This document shows, piece by piece, positions 28,009 through 37,008 of a stretch of DNA of 64,000 bases (the first letter of the stretch is position 1; each line of letters opens with the position of its first letter). Made by a program: the position numbers and the translations under genes. The stretch is from Okeania sp. SIO2B3 (GTDB taxonomy: Bacteria; Cyanobacteriota; Cyanobacteriia; Cyanobacteriales; Microcoleaceae): positions 1-64,000 of the forward strand of contig NZ_JAAHGH010000036.1 in NCBI RefSeq assembly GCF_010672525.1. The letters run 5' to 3'. Below the pieces are notes generated by a model. The model was not told the DNA's origin, did not search any database, and saw nothing but the letters and a program-made list of their open reading frames with translations.

Positions 28009-28156
28009 CAATGTTTCCCGAATTACTACTTTTTAGGAACATTGCATGCAACGTCCCTACCTACTCCCTACTCCCTAAAACAAACAAATTTTGTACCTTA
28101 CCAATATGGGAATTGCTATATCAGTATCACCTAAAACCTAAAACTTAGCACCTTCT
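28009..28156. other. Short spacer with a degenerate palindrome
   Basis: Contains ACATTGCATGCAACGTCCC (about 28039-28057), a worn version of the palindrome at 3653 and 8984, and a CTACTCCCTACTCCC tract. Confidence 0.45.
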
Positions 28157-28537
28157 TCAATAGCCATAATAATACAGATAAAATTTATAACCTGCAATAC
28201 TCCAACAGGAAAAAATTGTGCAATAAATCAAATATTTTAAAAAGTTATCTGCTGGTACAAAACCACATAAATTTAAAAACAAAGATTTCACAAACTGACC
28301 CTGTTGTTGTGACTTTTGTTTGTTAGTTTCACCTAATAGATAATTTTCCAGATTTGTCAATATACAAGTTCCTTGATTTAGTTGCCATTGAATCACCATC
28401 ACTGGTATCCAAACTAAATAAATCAATAACAATTTATTCGGTAATAGCCATCCAGTCAAGGTAAAAATCAAGACAGAAATATGTAATATTTTGAGCAAAA
28501 AAACAATTAATTTTTTATCCAGAGATAATTCATTCAT
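28157..28537 (-). CDS. Small membrane protein, DUF2784-like
   Basis: 126 residues with three or four hydrophobic helices (LLKILHISVLIFTLTGWLL, LLLIYLVWIPVMVIQW, FLKYLIYCTIFSCWSIAGY). The sequence WQLNQGTCILTNLENYLLG resembles the DUF2784 signature (QWRFN.G.C.LT..EN). Its ATG overlaps the TGA of the upstream aldehyde dehydrogenase gene by one base (TGATG at 28535-28539), implying translational coupling and a shared role. Function unknown. Confidence 0.6.
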   Translation of the reverse strand: MNELSLDKKLIVFLLKILHISVLIFTLTGWLLPNKLLLIYLVWIPVMVIQWQLNQGTCILTNLENYLLGETNKQKSQQQGQFVKSLFLNLCGFVPADNFLKYLIYCTIFSCWSIAGYKFYLYYYGY

Positions 28538-29955
28538 CAGCTTTTAAACCACCAAGGGTTAATTACAGAATTTACTTTACTTAAAATCGCTTTTTTCCGC
28601 ATAAATCTTTTCATACCATCAACTCCCATGCGAGAAGCACCTAAACCGGAAAACTTAAAAGAATTTTTTTCTCCTTCGTTAATCAATGCTGTTAAACCTG
28701 CATCATTAATACTAATACCTCCAGCATTGATCTGGCTAGCAACTCCTAAAGCTTCAGCTTCAGAACCAGCAAAAACAGCAGCACTTAATCCATAAATTGT
28801 ATCATTTGCTAATTTTACCGCTTCTTCAACAGTAGTAAAAGACATCACAGGTATTATTGGTCCAAAAGTTTCCTCGGTCATTATTTTCATACTATGATTT
28901 ACACGTTCTAAAACTGTGGGCAAACACCATAAGCCACCATCTAAATTTTCAACATTTCCTCCACAATGAATAACTGCACCTTTAGCCACAGCATCTTGTA
29001 AATGTTCCCTAATAATCTCAGCTTGTTTTATTGAAATAATTGGTCCTATTTCTCCAGACTCAATATTGGGATAAGCTAATTTCAGACCTTTAACTTTTTC
29101 GGTCAGTTTAGTCATAAATTCTGTCAAAATTGATTCGGCAACATAGATACGTTCAATTGATAAACATGACTGCCCCGCATTAACAACTGAAGCCCATAAA
29201 AGTGCCGATGTTACTAACTCTAAATCTGCTGAAGCTAAAACTATTGCCGGGTCTTTTCCTCCCAATTCTAAACAAGCTGGAATAAATCTTTTTGCTGCTG
29301 CTTCGGCAACTTTTCGACCTGTAGCAACACTACCAGTAAAACAAATAAAATCTACATATTCTATTAAAGCTGCGCCAGTTTCTCCCGCTCCTTCAATATA
29401 AGTAAAAACATCACACAGTAAGGAAATATTAGCAATAGTTTCTAACAGAGGTTTGATAAATCTCGGAGTAATTTCACTTGGTTTAATTACCACAGCACAA
29501 CCAGCAATTAAAGCTGGAATTGCATCGATTAAAGAAAGTAATAAGGGAAAATTCCAGGGACTAATAATACCAACTAACGGATAAGGTGAAAATTGATTTT
29601 GTAGTTGAATAAATGGAATTGTTGTAGTTTTGACTGACTCAGTTGATAAGAGTTGCGGTGCTAACTTACACCATCTATCTATACTATTAGCCACAGAGTC
29701 AATTTCTAGTCTTGATTCTATTAGTCTACCTGTATCATTGACTAATGCCTGTGTGAGTTTTTCCCGGTGAAAAAATATAGCTTCTTTCCATTGTTGAATT
29801 GCCTGAATACGTTGTTCTATTCCACACTTTTCCCAGTCAATTTGAGCAGCTCGTAAATTGAGGCATTTAGTAGCAATTTGTTCTACAGTTGGTTGGGTAA
29901 TGAAATAATCATTTATACCAGTGCGCGGGTTACGAATTTTAATTTGATTGACCAT
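28537..29955 (-). CDS. NAD(P)-dependent aldehyde dehydrogenase
   Basis: 472 residues of the aldehyde dehydrogenase family, oxidising aldehydes to carboxylates. Visible: IISPWNFPLLLSLIDAIPAL (coenzyme site), FTGSVATGRKV, the general base in ACLELGGKDPAIV (Glu230), and the nucleophile in NAGQSCLSIERI (Cys264). The short N-terminus and membrane-friendly C-terminus resemble class 3/fatty-aldehyde and apocarotenal dehydrogenases of cyanobacteria, but the aldehyde cannot be chosen from sequence alone. It forms a two-gene unit with the small membrane protein. No clear Shine-Dalgarno before the ATG. Confidence 0.85.
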   Translation of the reverse strand: MVNQIKIRNPRTGINDYFITQPTVEQIATKCLNLRAAQIDWEKCGIEQRIQAIQQWKEAIFFHREKLTQALVNDTGRLIESRLEIDSVANSIDRWCKLAPQLLSTESVKTTTIPFIQLQNQFSPYPLVGIISPWNFPLLLSLIDAIPALIAGCAVVIKPSEITPRFIKPLLETIANISLLCDVFTYIEGAGETGAALIEYVDFICFTGSVATGRKVAEAAAKRFIPACLELGGKDPAIVLASADLELVTSALLWASVVNAGQSCLSIERIYVAESILTEFMTKLTEKVKGLKLAYPNIESGEIGPIISIKQAEIIREHLQDAVAKGAVIHCGGNVENLDGGLWCLPTVLERVNHSMKIMTEETFGPIIPVMSFTTVEEAVKLANDTIYGLSAAVFAGSEAEALGVASQINAGGISINDAGLTALINEGEKNSFKFSGLGASRMGVDGMKRFMRKKAILSKVNSVINPWWFKS

Positions 29956-30545
29956 ATTGAAGAAGGGAGTTTTGGCAATTTGGGTTGGGGTTCAGCAGAG
30001 AGAGGAAATCTTTGTGATTTAGGGCTAGAGATATATTTGAGACCCGGTTAACATAACTACGAGTTTATTGATAAATGTTTGACTAAGTTTTGGATTATAT
30101 CATATTGCATAAGCTTTCTAATTCAGGACATATATAGTTATAAAATCTTCCTAAACTCTGATTATCAAGGGATAAAAAAACTATGGTCAAAAAAATAAAA
30201 CAGGCAAAAAATCACAATTTAATTTCTAAGATATTATTGGGTAACTGTGTTTCATTAGTTCAACGCAAAATAGATACTCCTAAATATATAATGATACTAA
30301 ATTCACCGATCAAAATTTACCGAATAATTAAGGTTTAAAGCCTCTACCTTTAAGCAGAAACAAGAAATTTTTTTCCTTTTAGTCAATCCTTTTCTTTTTA
30401 AGGAAATGCAATTTTTTATTTTTATTTTTTGGCTAGTCCTCTCTAAGCCTTTTGCCTTCATCGTTTCAATTATTGGAGGACAATGTTCATATTACCATTC
30501 CCACACTTTCTGAATTTATTACCGCCTCAACGATTATTTTATTAT

Positions 30546-30636
30546 TAGGACTTACGCAGATACGCTATATATAGCCCTCAAAACTATTGTCTAATAGTTA
30601 TTTTACTCTATAGATAGTACCTTTGCGTAAGTCCTG
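30546..30636. mobile_element. Family C 90-bp inverted-repeat element, copy 1
   Basis: Ends are AGGACTTACGCAGATACGC and CCTTTGCGTAAGTCCT, with ATATATAGC and AACTATTGTCTAATAGTT inside, giving an extended hairpin. The inverted copy is at 42067-42156, and single ends occur near 32177 and 33787. Confidence 0.75.
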
Positions 30637-30654
30637 ATTATGTTAACTAATCTG

Positions 30655-31281
30655 ATATCAAATCCGTTTAATTCGGTATAAAAAAATGTTCCATCTTCAA
30701 CCATTACCAAATATTTCTCGATCTCCCAGGAGGGGGAGCAGGGCTAATTCATTGTCGTAGCGAGAATATTCATAAGAAATACATTTACAGCAGTTTTCTA
30801 GTTGATGAGGTACAAAGTTTTATTGCTTTAGGCAACAGCTCCGGAAGGCAACAGCTCCGAAAGGGAATATAGGAATAAATAGTCTTATAGCTGTACCTCA
30901 CGCTTCCTCAAAAGTGCTGTAATTGTGCAAATATACAAATCTCCCCATCTCCCCAGAGCTAATTCATTGTCGTAGCGAGAATATTTACAACCCTATATTT
31001 TTTTGAGTTCCTATGCTTCCCCCCTCTTCCCCCTCTCCCCCCTCTCCCCCCTCTTTCTTTTTTCTCTGGTGACAATAAATAGACCCTGCCTCCTGGGAGG
31101 GGCCCACGGGTGGGTCTCCATCTCCCCATCTCATTACCGAAAAATTGTGGTTTAAAGCCTCCCCTTTTAAGGGGATAATAAATAAAAATTTTCATGATTA
31201 GTCAATCCTATCCGTTTTCAAGGAGAGGTAATTATTAATTATTAATTATTAATTATTAATTGTTGAAACCGATGCTACCGG
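30655..31281. mobile_element. CAAATCC-ended element enlarged by nested repeats
   Basis: The left end TATCAAATCCGTTTAATTCG and right end GCTACCGGATTTGATATGG match, in reverse, the compact copy at 2530-2692, including TTCCATCTTCAACCATTACC. Family D copy 2 and purine/pyrimidine tracts lie inside. Confidence 0.5.
30785..30922. mobile_element. Family D small element, copy 2
   Basis: Reverse-complement relative of 3313-3448: TTACAGCAGTTTTCTAGTTG at the left, CTTCCTCAAAAGTGCTGTAA at the right, with a doubled GGCAACAGCTCCG unit. Confidence 0.65.
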
Positions 31282-31528
31282 ATTTGATATGGCTCCAAAA
31301 TTACCGACATTTGGATTATTGATCAATGGCAGTAATTTCAGATTTGTTAAACTAATGAAGGGAGATAATTTACAGTATTCTATATGTTGACTTTTTGAAC
31401 TTCTTATTAATCCTGGAAATGATCCGATCAGGTTTTTCAAATTTTAAAGTGTTTATCTCAACTGACTGAAAATTAGGATCGAGAATAATAATCATAAACA
31501 AATAAATCAACTATCAAAAAAGGCGAAA

Positions 31529-31990
31529 ATGACAGAAATATTATTGCCAAATTCCTGTACTCTCAGACCTGCATCTGCCAAAGATATTTGGTCTATTCGT
31601 CAAGTAGTTTTGACTGCTAAACTTGACCCAACTCAATTAATTTGGCAGCAATTTTGGGTAATTGAATGTGAAGAAAAATTAGTAGCTTGTGGGCAGTTGC
31701 GTAATTTTGAAGACGCAGAAGAATTAGGTAGTTTAGTAGTTGTAAAATCTTGGCAAAAACGTGGTTTAGGAACAATACTAGCTAAACATCTGATTCAACA
31801 ATCAACTAAACCTTTATATCTAGAATGTCTGGGTAAAAAATTAGAATCTTTTTACAGTCGTTTTGGTTTTGTACCTATTTCTTTAGGTGAATTACCTCAA
31901 TCTCTAAAGTTCAAATTTGGTATATCTCAATTAGCTAGAAAAATCTTCAAACTTCCCGTAATAATTATGCAGTATCAAGGAAACAAGTAA
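31529..31990 (+). CDS. GNAT-family N-acetyltransferase
   Basis: 153 residues of the GNAT fold. The acetyl-CoA loop is visible as VVVKSWQKRGLGTILAKHLI (the Q/RxxGxG/A motif), after the beta-strand EELGSLVV; the C-terminal FYSRFGFVPI is the usual end of the fold. AAAAAGGCGAAA before the ATG is a good ribosome-binding site. Substrate unknown. Flanked by repeat-rich spacers, so a single-gene unit. Confidence 0.8.
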   Translation: MTEILLPNSCTLRPASAKDIWSIRQVVLTAKLDPTQLIWQQFWVIECEEKLVACGQLRNFEDAEELGSLVVVKSWQKRGLGTILAKHLIQQSTKPLYLECLGKKLESFYSRFGFVPISLGELPQSLKFKFGISQLARKIFKLPVIIMQYQGNK

Positions 31991-32311
31991 TTGAAGAAGG
32001 CAGAAGGCAGAAGGCAGAAGTCAGAAGTCAGAAGGGAAACAAAAGTTTCAAGGGTAATGGTTTTTTATCACTAATTATCCGGAGATGATATTATTTATAA
32101 GCTAGGGCGAATGCCATTTGCGTTCCGCAAAGCTCCGAATGGCGCCCCTACAGATGCTGCTTTAAAGGTCAATTTGCGTAAGTCCTGATGATATCGCACG
32201 ACGCAAATAGGTCAGGGCAATTATAAACACTCAAACTCAGTCAGGGATTACTTTTGACTTCTGACTTTTGACTTCTGACTTGCGCGTAGCGCTATATTAC
32301 TGGCGGGACTC
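31991..32311. other. Spacer of purine repeats and element scraps
   Basis: GAAGGCAGAAGGCAGAAGTC repeats follow the stop codon. A family A end (TTATCACTAATTATCCGG) lies at about 32066-32090, and a family C end (TTGCGTAAGTCCTGATG) near 32173. Confidence 0.5.
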
Positions 32312-32582
32312 TAACTAGGGTTTGCGCTCAAAAGTCTTATGGGTGAGGGTCGGAGACAGGAGACAACCCACCCCTCGCCCCTCCCAGGAGGGGAAGACAG
32401 GATAAATGGGAATTATAGAGGAGGTAGTCGGAAAAATTGTCCCTTTATTTTTCTGCCATAATCCTCCAAAAATACTAGCTTTTTGAGCTTTTTCCACTGA
32501 AAAGCTGGCACTTTTTTAGATCAAAAAATGCTACAACCAATATCAGTCAATGCTTTAATGTTTAATCAGCAAGCCCTAACTA
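32312..32582. mobile_element. Family B small element, copy 3, at the 3' end of the U32 gene
   Basis: TAACTA flanks both sides as a direct repeat (32312-32317 and 32577-32582). Ends are GGGTTTGCGCTC and TTTAATCAGCAAGCCC. Because TAACTA is not palindromic, its direct repetition shows a target duplication rather than extended inverted ends. The element supplies the last two codons and the TGA of the U32 gene. Confidence 0.75.
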
Positions 32583-33756
32583 TATTTAATTTTGCTACAT
32601 TATTCAAGATATCTGGTGCTGCAGTTCTAGGAACACAAACAACATTACCAGCGCGCATTTTCTCAAGGCGATCGCCTACCACAGAAATAAGCTGACTAAC
32701 TCTCCAATGCACTATCTCTCCAGACACAGGAATAATCTCAATTTCATCACCCACTTCCACAGACTCAACCAGTTGCAAAACAATATTTTCTGGTGTTGTC
32801 TCCATCACAATACCAAGATATTCGTGAGTCCCCCTACTACTTTCCAACTGCTTATATACAGAATCATTTCCTGCGGGAGTTTCCAATGAAGCAGAAGAAT
32901 AATCACGATGAGGCACAGATTCTAATTCACCACTAATCTGATTAACTAACTCTGGGGTCAACCTCCCTTCTGCATAAGCATCGATCGCTTGACGATAAGC
33001 TCTACAAGTCACCGCCACATAAAACGATGATTTCATTCGCCCCTCTATCTTGAGAGAACAAATTTGATGTTGAAAAAATTCTCCTACTTGATGAATACCC
33101 CATAAATCTTTAGAAGACATAAACGTTACTGGTTGATTATCTGTTTTTGCCTCCAACTGATAGGGAAAACGACATGATTGAATACATCCACCACGATTAG
33201 AATCTCGACCTGCGGTAAAATTGGAAATTGTACAATTACCAGAAAAAGCCATACACATAGCACCGTGAATAAACATCTCCACATCAATACCAGTTTGTTT
33301 ACGAATCAACCCCCCCTCCGCAACACTGACTTCTCGCCCCACAATTAAACGCTTCACAGAAAATTCCTTCCACATTTGTCCTGCATAAGAATTAAGACAA
33401 GATGCTTGAGTCGAGAGATGAATGTCAAGATTAGAGCTATTTTTCACGACTCGCAAAACCCCTAAGTCGGAAACAATAACACCATCCACACCAATAGATT
33501 CGAGAAATTGACAATATTCTGCTAATCCCTCAAAGTCATCATCGTGGAGAAAAGCATTCAGAGTCAGATAAACTTTAGCATTATTTTGGTGAGCAAAATT
33601 GACTCCGTGTTCTAAGTCATAGTCAGAAAAATTATCTGCTCGGGCCCTTAGACCGTATTTTTGCCCACCCACATAAACAGCATCCGCGCCATAAGTAACA
33701 GCAACTTTTAGACGTTCGAGATTTTTAGCAGGAGCTAACAATTCTGGTTTCCACAT
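32566..33756 (-). CDS. U32-family (peptidase U32/TrhP-like) protein
   Basis: 396 residues from the ATG at 33756 (MWKPELLAPAKNLERLK); a GTG at 33765 is also possible. U32 hallmarks: GADAVYVGGQKYGLRA, VSDLGVLRVV, the signature EMFIHGAMCMAFSGNC and RGGCIQSCRFPY with conserved cysteines, then DLWGIHQVGEF and a C-terminal beta-domain. Relatives act in tRNA hydroxylation (TrhP/YegQ), 23S rRNA hydroxylation or ubiquinone hydroxylation, and the cysteines fit an iron-sulfur cluster; the exact reaction is not settled here. The last codons (R-A-C-stop) come from the family B element. Removing it with one TAACTA would give a tail RVPPVI-stop instead. Confidence 0.82.
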   Translation of the reverse strand: MWKPELLAPAKNLERLKVAVTYGADAVYVGGQKYGLRARADNFSDYDLEHGVNFAHQNNAKVYLTLNAFLHDDDFEGLAEYCQFLESIGVDGVIVSDLGVLRVVKNSSNLDIHLSTQASCLNSYAGQMWKEFSVKRLIVGREVSVAEGGLIRKQTGIDVEMFIHGAMCMAFSGNCTISNFTAGRDSNRGGCIQSCRFPYQLEAKTDNQPVTFMSSKDLWGIHQVGEFFQHQICSLKIEGRMKSSFYVAVTCRAYRQAIDAYAEGRLTPELVNQISGELESVPHRDYSSASLETPAGNDSVYKQLESSRGTHEYLGIVMETTPENIVLQLVESVEVGDEIEIIPVSGEIVHWRVSQLISVVGDRLEKMRAGNVVCVPRTAAPDILNNVAKLNIVRAC

Positions 33757-33806
33757 ATTAAACACATATAGTTATTAACTTAAATTAGGACTTACGCAGT
33801 AGAACC

Positions 33807-33914
33807 TACAGCGCTTTTGCTCATTGATGAACCACATCGCCATAACCAAAACCTTGTCGGGACGTTGCATACAACATCCCTAATTGTGGTTTACCGAAAT
33901 GAAAACCGCTGTAT
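33807..33914. mobile_element. Family E small element, copy 2
   Basis: CTACAGCGCTTTTGCTC at the left and AAATGAAAACCGCTGTA at the right, with a worn palindromic core GGGACGTTGCATACAACATC. It lies between the U32 gene and the first L,D-transpeptidase. Confidence 0.6.
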
Positions 33915-34131
33915 TGTCGTCCGAAGCGACCGACAGGGTTTACGGAGCAGTCCGGAACAGAAAGCCATCTCAAATCCTAGTTTCTCGTACCTCATGCGTA
34001 ACTCCTGTTAAATATTTTAGCTCGATCTAAAGGAAAGATTAGGAAATATCAAAAGCTTAAAACTCAGACAACGTAAGATTTTTCCTTCTTCCTTTTGACT
34101 TTTTCCTTCTTCCTTCTTCCTTCTTCCTTCA

Positions 34132-34881
34132 TTAAGGTTCCACAACCACAGTCGTACCCACCTGTACTTTCTCAAATAAAGCAATCACATCTTCATTCCG
34201 CATCCGCACACAACCGTGAGATGCAGCATATCCAATAGATTCTACAGTGGGAGTACCATGAAACCCAATTGTATCTTTTCCATCTGTCCAAAAACCAATC
34301 CATCTCAATCCTAAAGCTGTATTTGGCCCTGCTGGCATTACCTCACCTGTCCAGGGGTTTTGCCATTGCGGATTTTCCACCAGTTGAATAACTTCAAATT
34401 CACCCGTTGGTGTTTCCCAACCTGGTTTACCCACTGCTACAGGATAACTAGCTATTTCCTGTTCTCCTTCATACACATATACTCGTCGTTCCCCTAAGCG
34501 AAGTACCACCTGGATTAACTTTTCTACTTCTATTCTTTCTATTCCCAAATATTTTTGAAAGTCTTTAACAGCACGTTTCAGGTTTGGCATTAAGCCACCA
34601 AATGATGGATTAACTGATTCTCCTTCTGTTAGTAAATATTTTTGGAGGTCTTGAACAGGAGGTTGTCGCTTTGGTATCAAATCACTAAATGCTAAAGTAG
34701 CTTCCTTCTGTGTTTGCTGATTATTATTAGTTGTCTCAGTCGTATCAATAGAAGCTATAGATAACTTTTGACCAGATAATATAATAATTGCTGTAGTTAA
34801 GAAGATTGCTGTTAAATTATATGCTCCATTGTTGATTTTGAGCATCGGACTAAGCCATTTATTTGTGGTAGATTCGATCAT
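34132..34881 (-). CDS. L,D-transpeptidase (YkuD), copy 1
   Basis: 249 residues. A membrane anchor (~17-36, AYNLTAIFLTTAIIILSG) is followed by a linker and the YkuD domain (~115-249): RRVYVYEGEQEIASYPVAVG, ETPTGEFEVI, WIGFWTDGKDTIGFHGT and the active site SHGCVRMRNEDV with the nucleophilic Cys. It forms 3-3 peptidoglycan cross-links or attaches proteins to peptidoglycan in the periplasm. GAGGAG precedes the ATG at 7 bases. The adjacent upstream gene is a paralogue, so the pair arose by duplication; the linkers have diverged strongly while the catalytic domain is conserved. The start is well supported. Confidence 0.88.
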   Translation of the reverse strand: MIESTTNKWLSPMLKINNGAYNLTAIFLTTAIIILSGQKLSIASIDTTETTNNNQQTQKEATLAFSDLIPKRQPPVQDLQKYLLTEGESVNPSFGGLMPNLKRAVKDFQKYLGIERIEVEKLIQVVLRLGERRVYVYEGEQEIASYPVAVGKPGWETPTGEFEVIQLVENPQWQNPWTGEVMPAGPNTALGLRWIGFWTDGKDTIGFHGTPTVESIGYAASHGCVRMRNEDVIALFEKVQVGTTVVVEP

Positions 34882-34971
34882 TTTTCACTCCTCAAAATTA
34901 ATCATATAGATATTATCAGAAACTAATATTATTAGTAGCTTAATTTATCAATAAATTATGCTCATATTCTG

Positions 34972-35634
34972 TTAAGGTTCGACGATGACAGTTGTACCAA
35001 TTGCTACTTTTTCAAATAGGGCTAGTACATCTTGGTTCAACATTCTAACACAACCATGAGAGACAGCTTGTCCTACCGTTTCTTCGTTGGGAGTTCCATG
35101 AAAACCTATATAGTTTGTGCCATCTGTCCAAAAACCTATCCATCTTTCCCCTAAAGGATTTTCTGGACCTGGTGGTATTATTTCTCCAGTAAAAGGATGT
35201 TTCCAGGATGGATTGGAAATTTTTTGCATGACTTTATATGTACCTGCGGGAGTCTCCCATCCTTCTCTACCAATAGCAATGGGATAGCTGGTTTTTAATT
35301 GGTCGTCTTGATATATATAGACACGGCGATCGCTTAATTTTATGATTAAATAAATATTTTCATTTTGCTGAATATAAAGTTCTTTTAGTACTTTTTTTGT
35401 AACAGGTGATTTTGATTTTATTGGAGATTGAATTTCTATTAAGTCTGTCGCATTGGTTGAAGCTTCTTGATTTTTAACAGGAGTTGAAGCATGAGCTTTC
35501 CGTTGTAAATAGTTCCAGCTAATGACTATACTTATGCTTAAGAGTATTAACAGATGAAAACCACTAAAAATATTGTGGTTTTGACTACTATTTATCCATC
35601 TAGATAAAGATTTTTTTCTGACTTTTTCATTCAT
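34972..35634 (-). CDS. L,D-transpeptidase (YkuD), copy 2
   Basis: 220 residues with an N-terminal anchor (FHLLILLSISIVISWNYL) and YkuD domain: DRRVYIYQDDQLKTSYPIAI, ETPAGTYKVMQ, WIGFWTDGTNYIGFHGTP and VSHGCVRMLNQDVLALFEKV. Catalytic Cys conserved. Tandem paralogue of the gene 90 bp downstream on the same strand; the two may be cotranscribed. A TTTTACTAA-like leader shows no strong ribosome-binding site. Confidence 0.88.
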   Translation of the reverse strand: MNEKVRKKSLSRWINSSQNHNIFSGFHLLILLSISIVISWNYLQRKAHASTPVKNQEASTNATDLIEIQSPIKSKSPVTKKVLKELYIQQNENIYLIIKLSDRRVYIYQDDQLKTSYPIAIGREGWETPAGTYKVMQKISNPSWKHPFTGEIIPPGPENPLGERWIGFWTDGTNYIGFHGTPNEETVGQAVSHGCVRMLNQDVLALFEKVAIGTTVIVEP

Positions 35635-35677
35635 TTAGTCAATCCTTAACTACTGAAAATATGCTGGTTTTTGATTA

Positions 35678-35785
35678 TACAGCAGTTTTCAAGATTGGTA
35701 GATTACAGTAGAGACGTTCCATGGAACTTCTCTACAAGGGTTTTAGTTTTGACTATGTGGTTCATCCATTTAAAAAGCACTGTAA
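35678..35785. mobile_element. Family E small element, copy 3
   Basis: TACAGCAGTTTTCAAG at the left, TTTAAAAAGCACTGTAA at the right, palindromic core GAGACGTTCCATGGAAC at 35708-35735. Confidence 0.6.
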
Positions 35786-36135
35786 TTGAAAATTAGGTGC
35801 TACTGATACGTGGGTATGAATAGATACTTAAAAGCTATAAACCACATTCATAATCTAGCAAAATCATAAAGTCATTCAGCAACGCCGAAAATTCAGTAGA
35901 GTGCTATGGCATATAAATTTGATAGATAAGTTCAATAGCGTGGAAAAAACCTATCTTCTCGCTTTAACGGTAAATCTCTTGCCTCATAAAAAAAGCTGGT
36001 TGTTTGGTTCCCATGATTTATTGCTATTGCGCAATAGTAATTGTTAACAAATAAGGCAACTTTTAGGGAAGTTGCCAGAAAGAAATCAAAATTTAATTAA
36101 AAATTCTCTGCTAATGATTATAGTTGAGGGAAATC
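35786..36135. other. Spacer downstream of psaK
   Basis: Apart from the psaK terminator hairpin no gene or repeat family was recognised; AT-rich. Confidence 0.45.
36055..36076 (-). terminator. Intrinsic terminator after psaK
   Basis: GGCAACTT pairs with AAGTTGCC around a 6-base loop. On the minus strand it is followed by TTATTTGTT. It lies 60 bp past the psaK stop codon. Confidence 0.65.
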
Positions 36136-36396
36136 TTACAGAGATCCTATATTTGCCAAACCAAGAATTACACCTGCACCTAAAATGTGACCAAAGCTAG
36201 TAGTTGCTAAAACACCAGCTAAACCAAAACCACCGAAAAAGTTAGATCCAGGCATTGCAGGTCCAACGCTAGGATATTTAACTGTAAACTTAGCGAAGGC
36301 GATCGCTACAATATTACAAATAATCATAATTAAACCAATTTTGGGACTCCAACTAAAAGTATTAGGGCCAACTGCGAGTAAAGTTGAGTAAAGCAT
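36136..36396 (-). CDS. psaK: Photosystem I reaction-centre subunit PsaK (subunit X)
   Basis: 86 residues with two membrane helices (SPKIGLIMIICNIVAIAFA and FFGGFGLAGVLATTSFGHILGAG). The motif SVGPAMPGSN in the stromal loop and the short N-terminus MLYSTLLAVGPNTF are typical PsaK. It binds chlorophylls at the periphery of photosystem I and helps energy transfer from antennae. AAGGAAAAG lies before the ATG. It is a single-gene unit ended by the hairpin at 36055. Length and hydropathy match the family. Confidence 0.92.
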   Translation of the reverse strand: MLYSTLLAVGPNTFSWSPKIGLIMIICNIVAIAFAKFTVKYPSVGPAMPGSNFFGGFGLAGVLATTSFGHILGAGVILGLANIGSL

Positions 36397-37008
36397 TTTT
36401 TCTTTTCCTTATATGTAGTCAATCAAAAACCTAAGTGGCATCTTTATAACAGAAAATAGAATTATTTTCTTTTATAGAGTAACTTAGTAATAATTCTTTA
36501 CAAATCCTGCTTTAGATTTAATAGAACTCTTGCAAAAATTGGGAGCATTGACTTAATCAGAGAATAACGATATAATACGCTTGACCGAGACTTGAATGCC
36601 TCAATTAATTTAAGACATGCGGTCGGCTTGACCGTGGATGCCTGTGGACGGAGTGCTGCCGACAGTTCCGGTAGAAGCAGGAAGTAAACAGTAAAGTGTC
36701 GCTATATGACGTTTTATGTCAGTTTTATGAAGCAGTAGGAAACCGTGGAAGCTTTGGTTAATTATTGATTAAAAATATTTAAAAGTTAATAAATTGGTAA
36801 ATTTTTTTAAAATATAATTACTATAAGAGTGATCGGATGAAAATATTGTCAGATAAAATTCTGAATATTAAATTACGTTAAATAAATAAATATAATTTTT
36901 AAATAAATATAATTTTTAAGTGGGAAGTAGGGAGTTAGTAGGAGTAAGCTTTTAACCATCAAGTTCAATACATGAGGTTTATTCTCTTGAGAAATTAGTT
37001 ATTACACT
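36397..37008. other. Spacer with an orphan IS605-type right end and AT-rich tail
   Basis: Outside the IS605-type end (36583-36735) the sequence is AT-rich, with TAAATAAATATAATTTT repeated at 36880-36920 and a GGGAAGTAGGGAGTTAG tract. No ORF. Confidence 0.5.
36583..36735 (+). mobile_element. Orphan IS605-type right end (omegaRNA-like), copy 3
   Basis: It begins in tnpB code (DRDLNASINLRHAVG, then LTVDACGRSAADSSGRSRK and a TAA) and continues to the terminal GTTTTATGAAGCAG. No nuclease or transposase gene is nearby. The coding tail is free of stops, unlike copies 1 and 2, so it is the least damaged of the three. Confidence 0.72.

Larger units (their letters stand above)
29956..31528. other. Gene-free repeat mosaic
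   Basis: Elements listed separately occupy 30546-30636, 30655-31281 and 30785-30922. A 51-codon frame at 30183-30338 (MVKKIKQAKNHNLIS...) lacks a ribosome-binding site and is doubtful. Also visible: C/T-rich tracts (31015-31060) and a GCCTCCCCTTTTAAGGGG segment at 31155 shared with 27720 and 63085, followed by ATTATTAATTATTAATT runs. Confidence 0.6.

Noticed and set aside
30183-30338. 51-codon ORF MVKKIKQAKNHNLIS...
   Set aside because: No ribosome-binding site, AT-rich composition, no recognisable relation; treated as chance.
30959-31195. Minus-strand ORF of 78 codons
   Set aside because: Low-complexity ERGGRGGRGG from a C/T tract within repeats.
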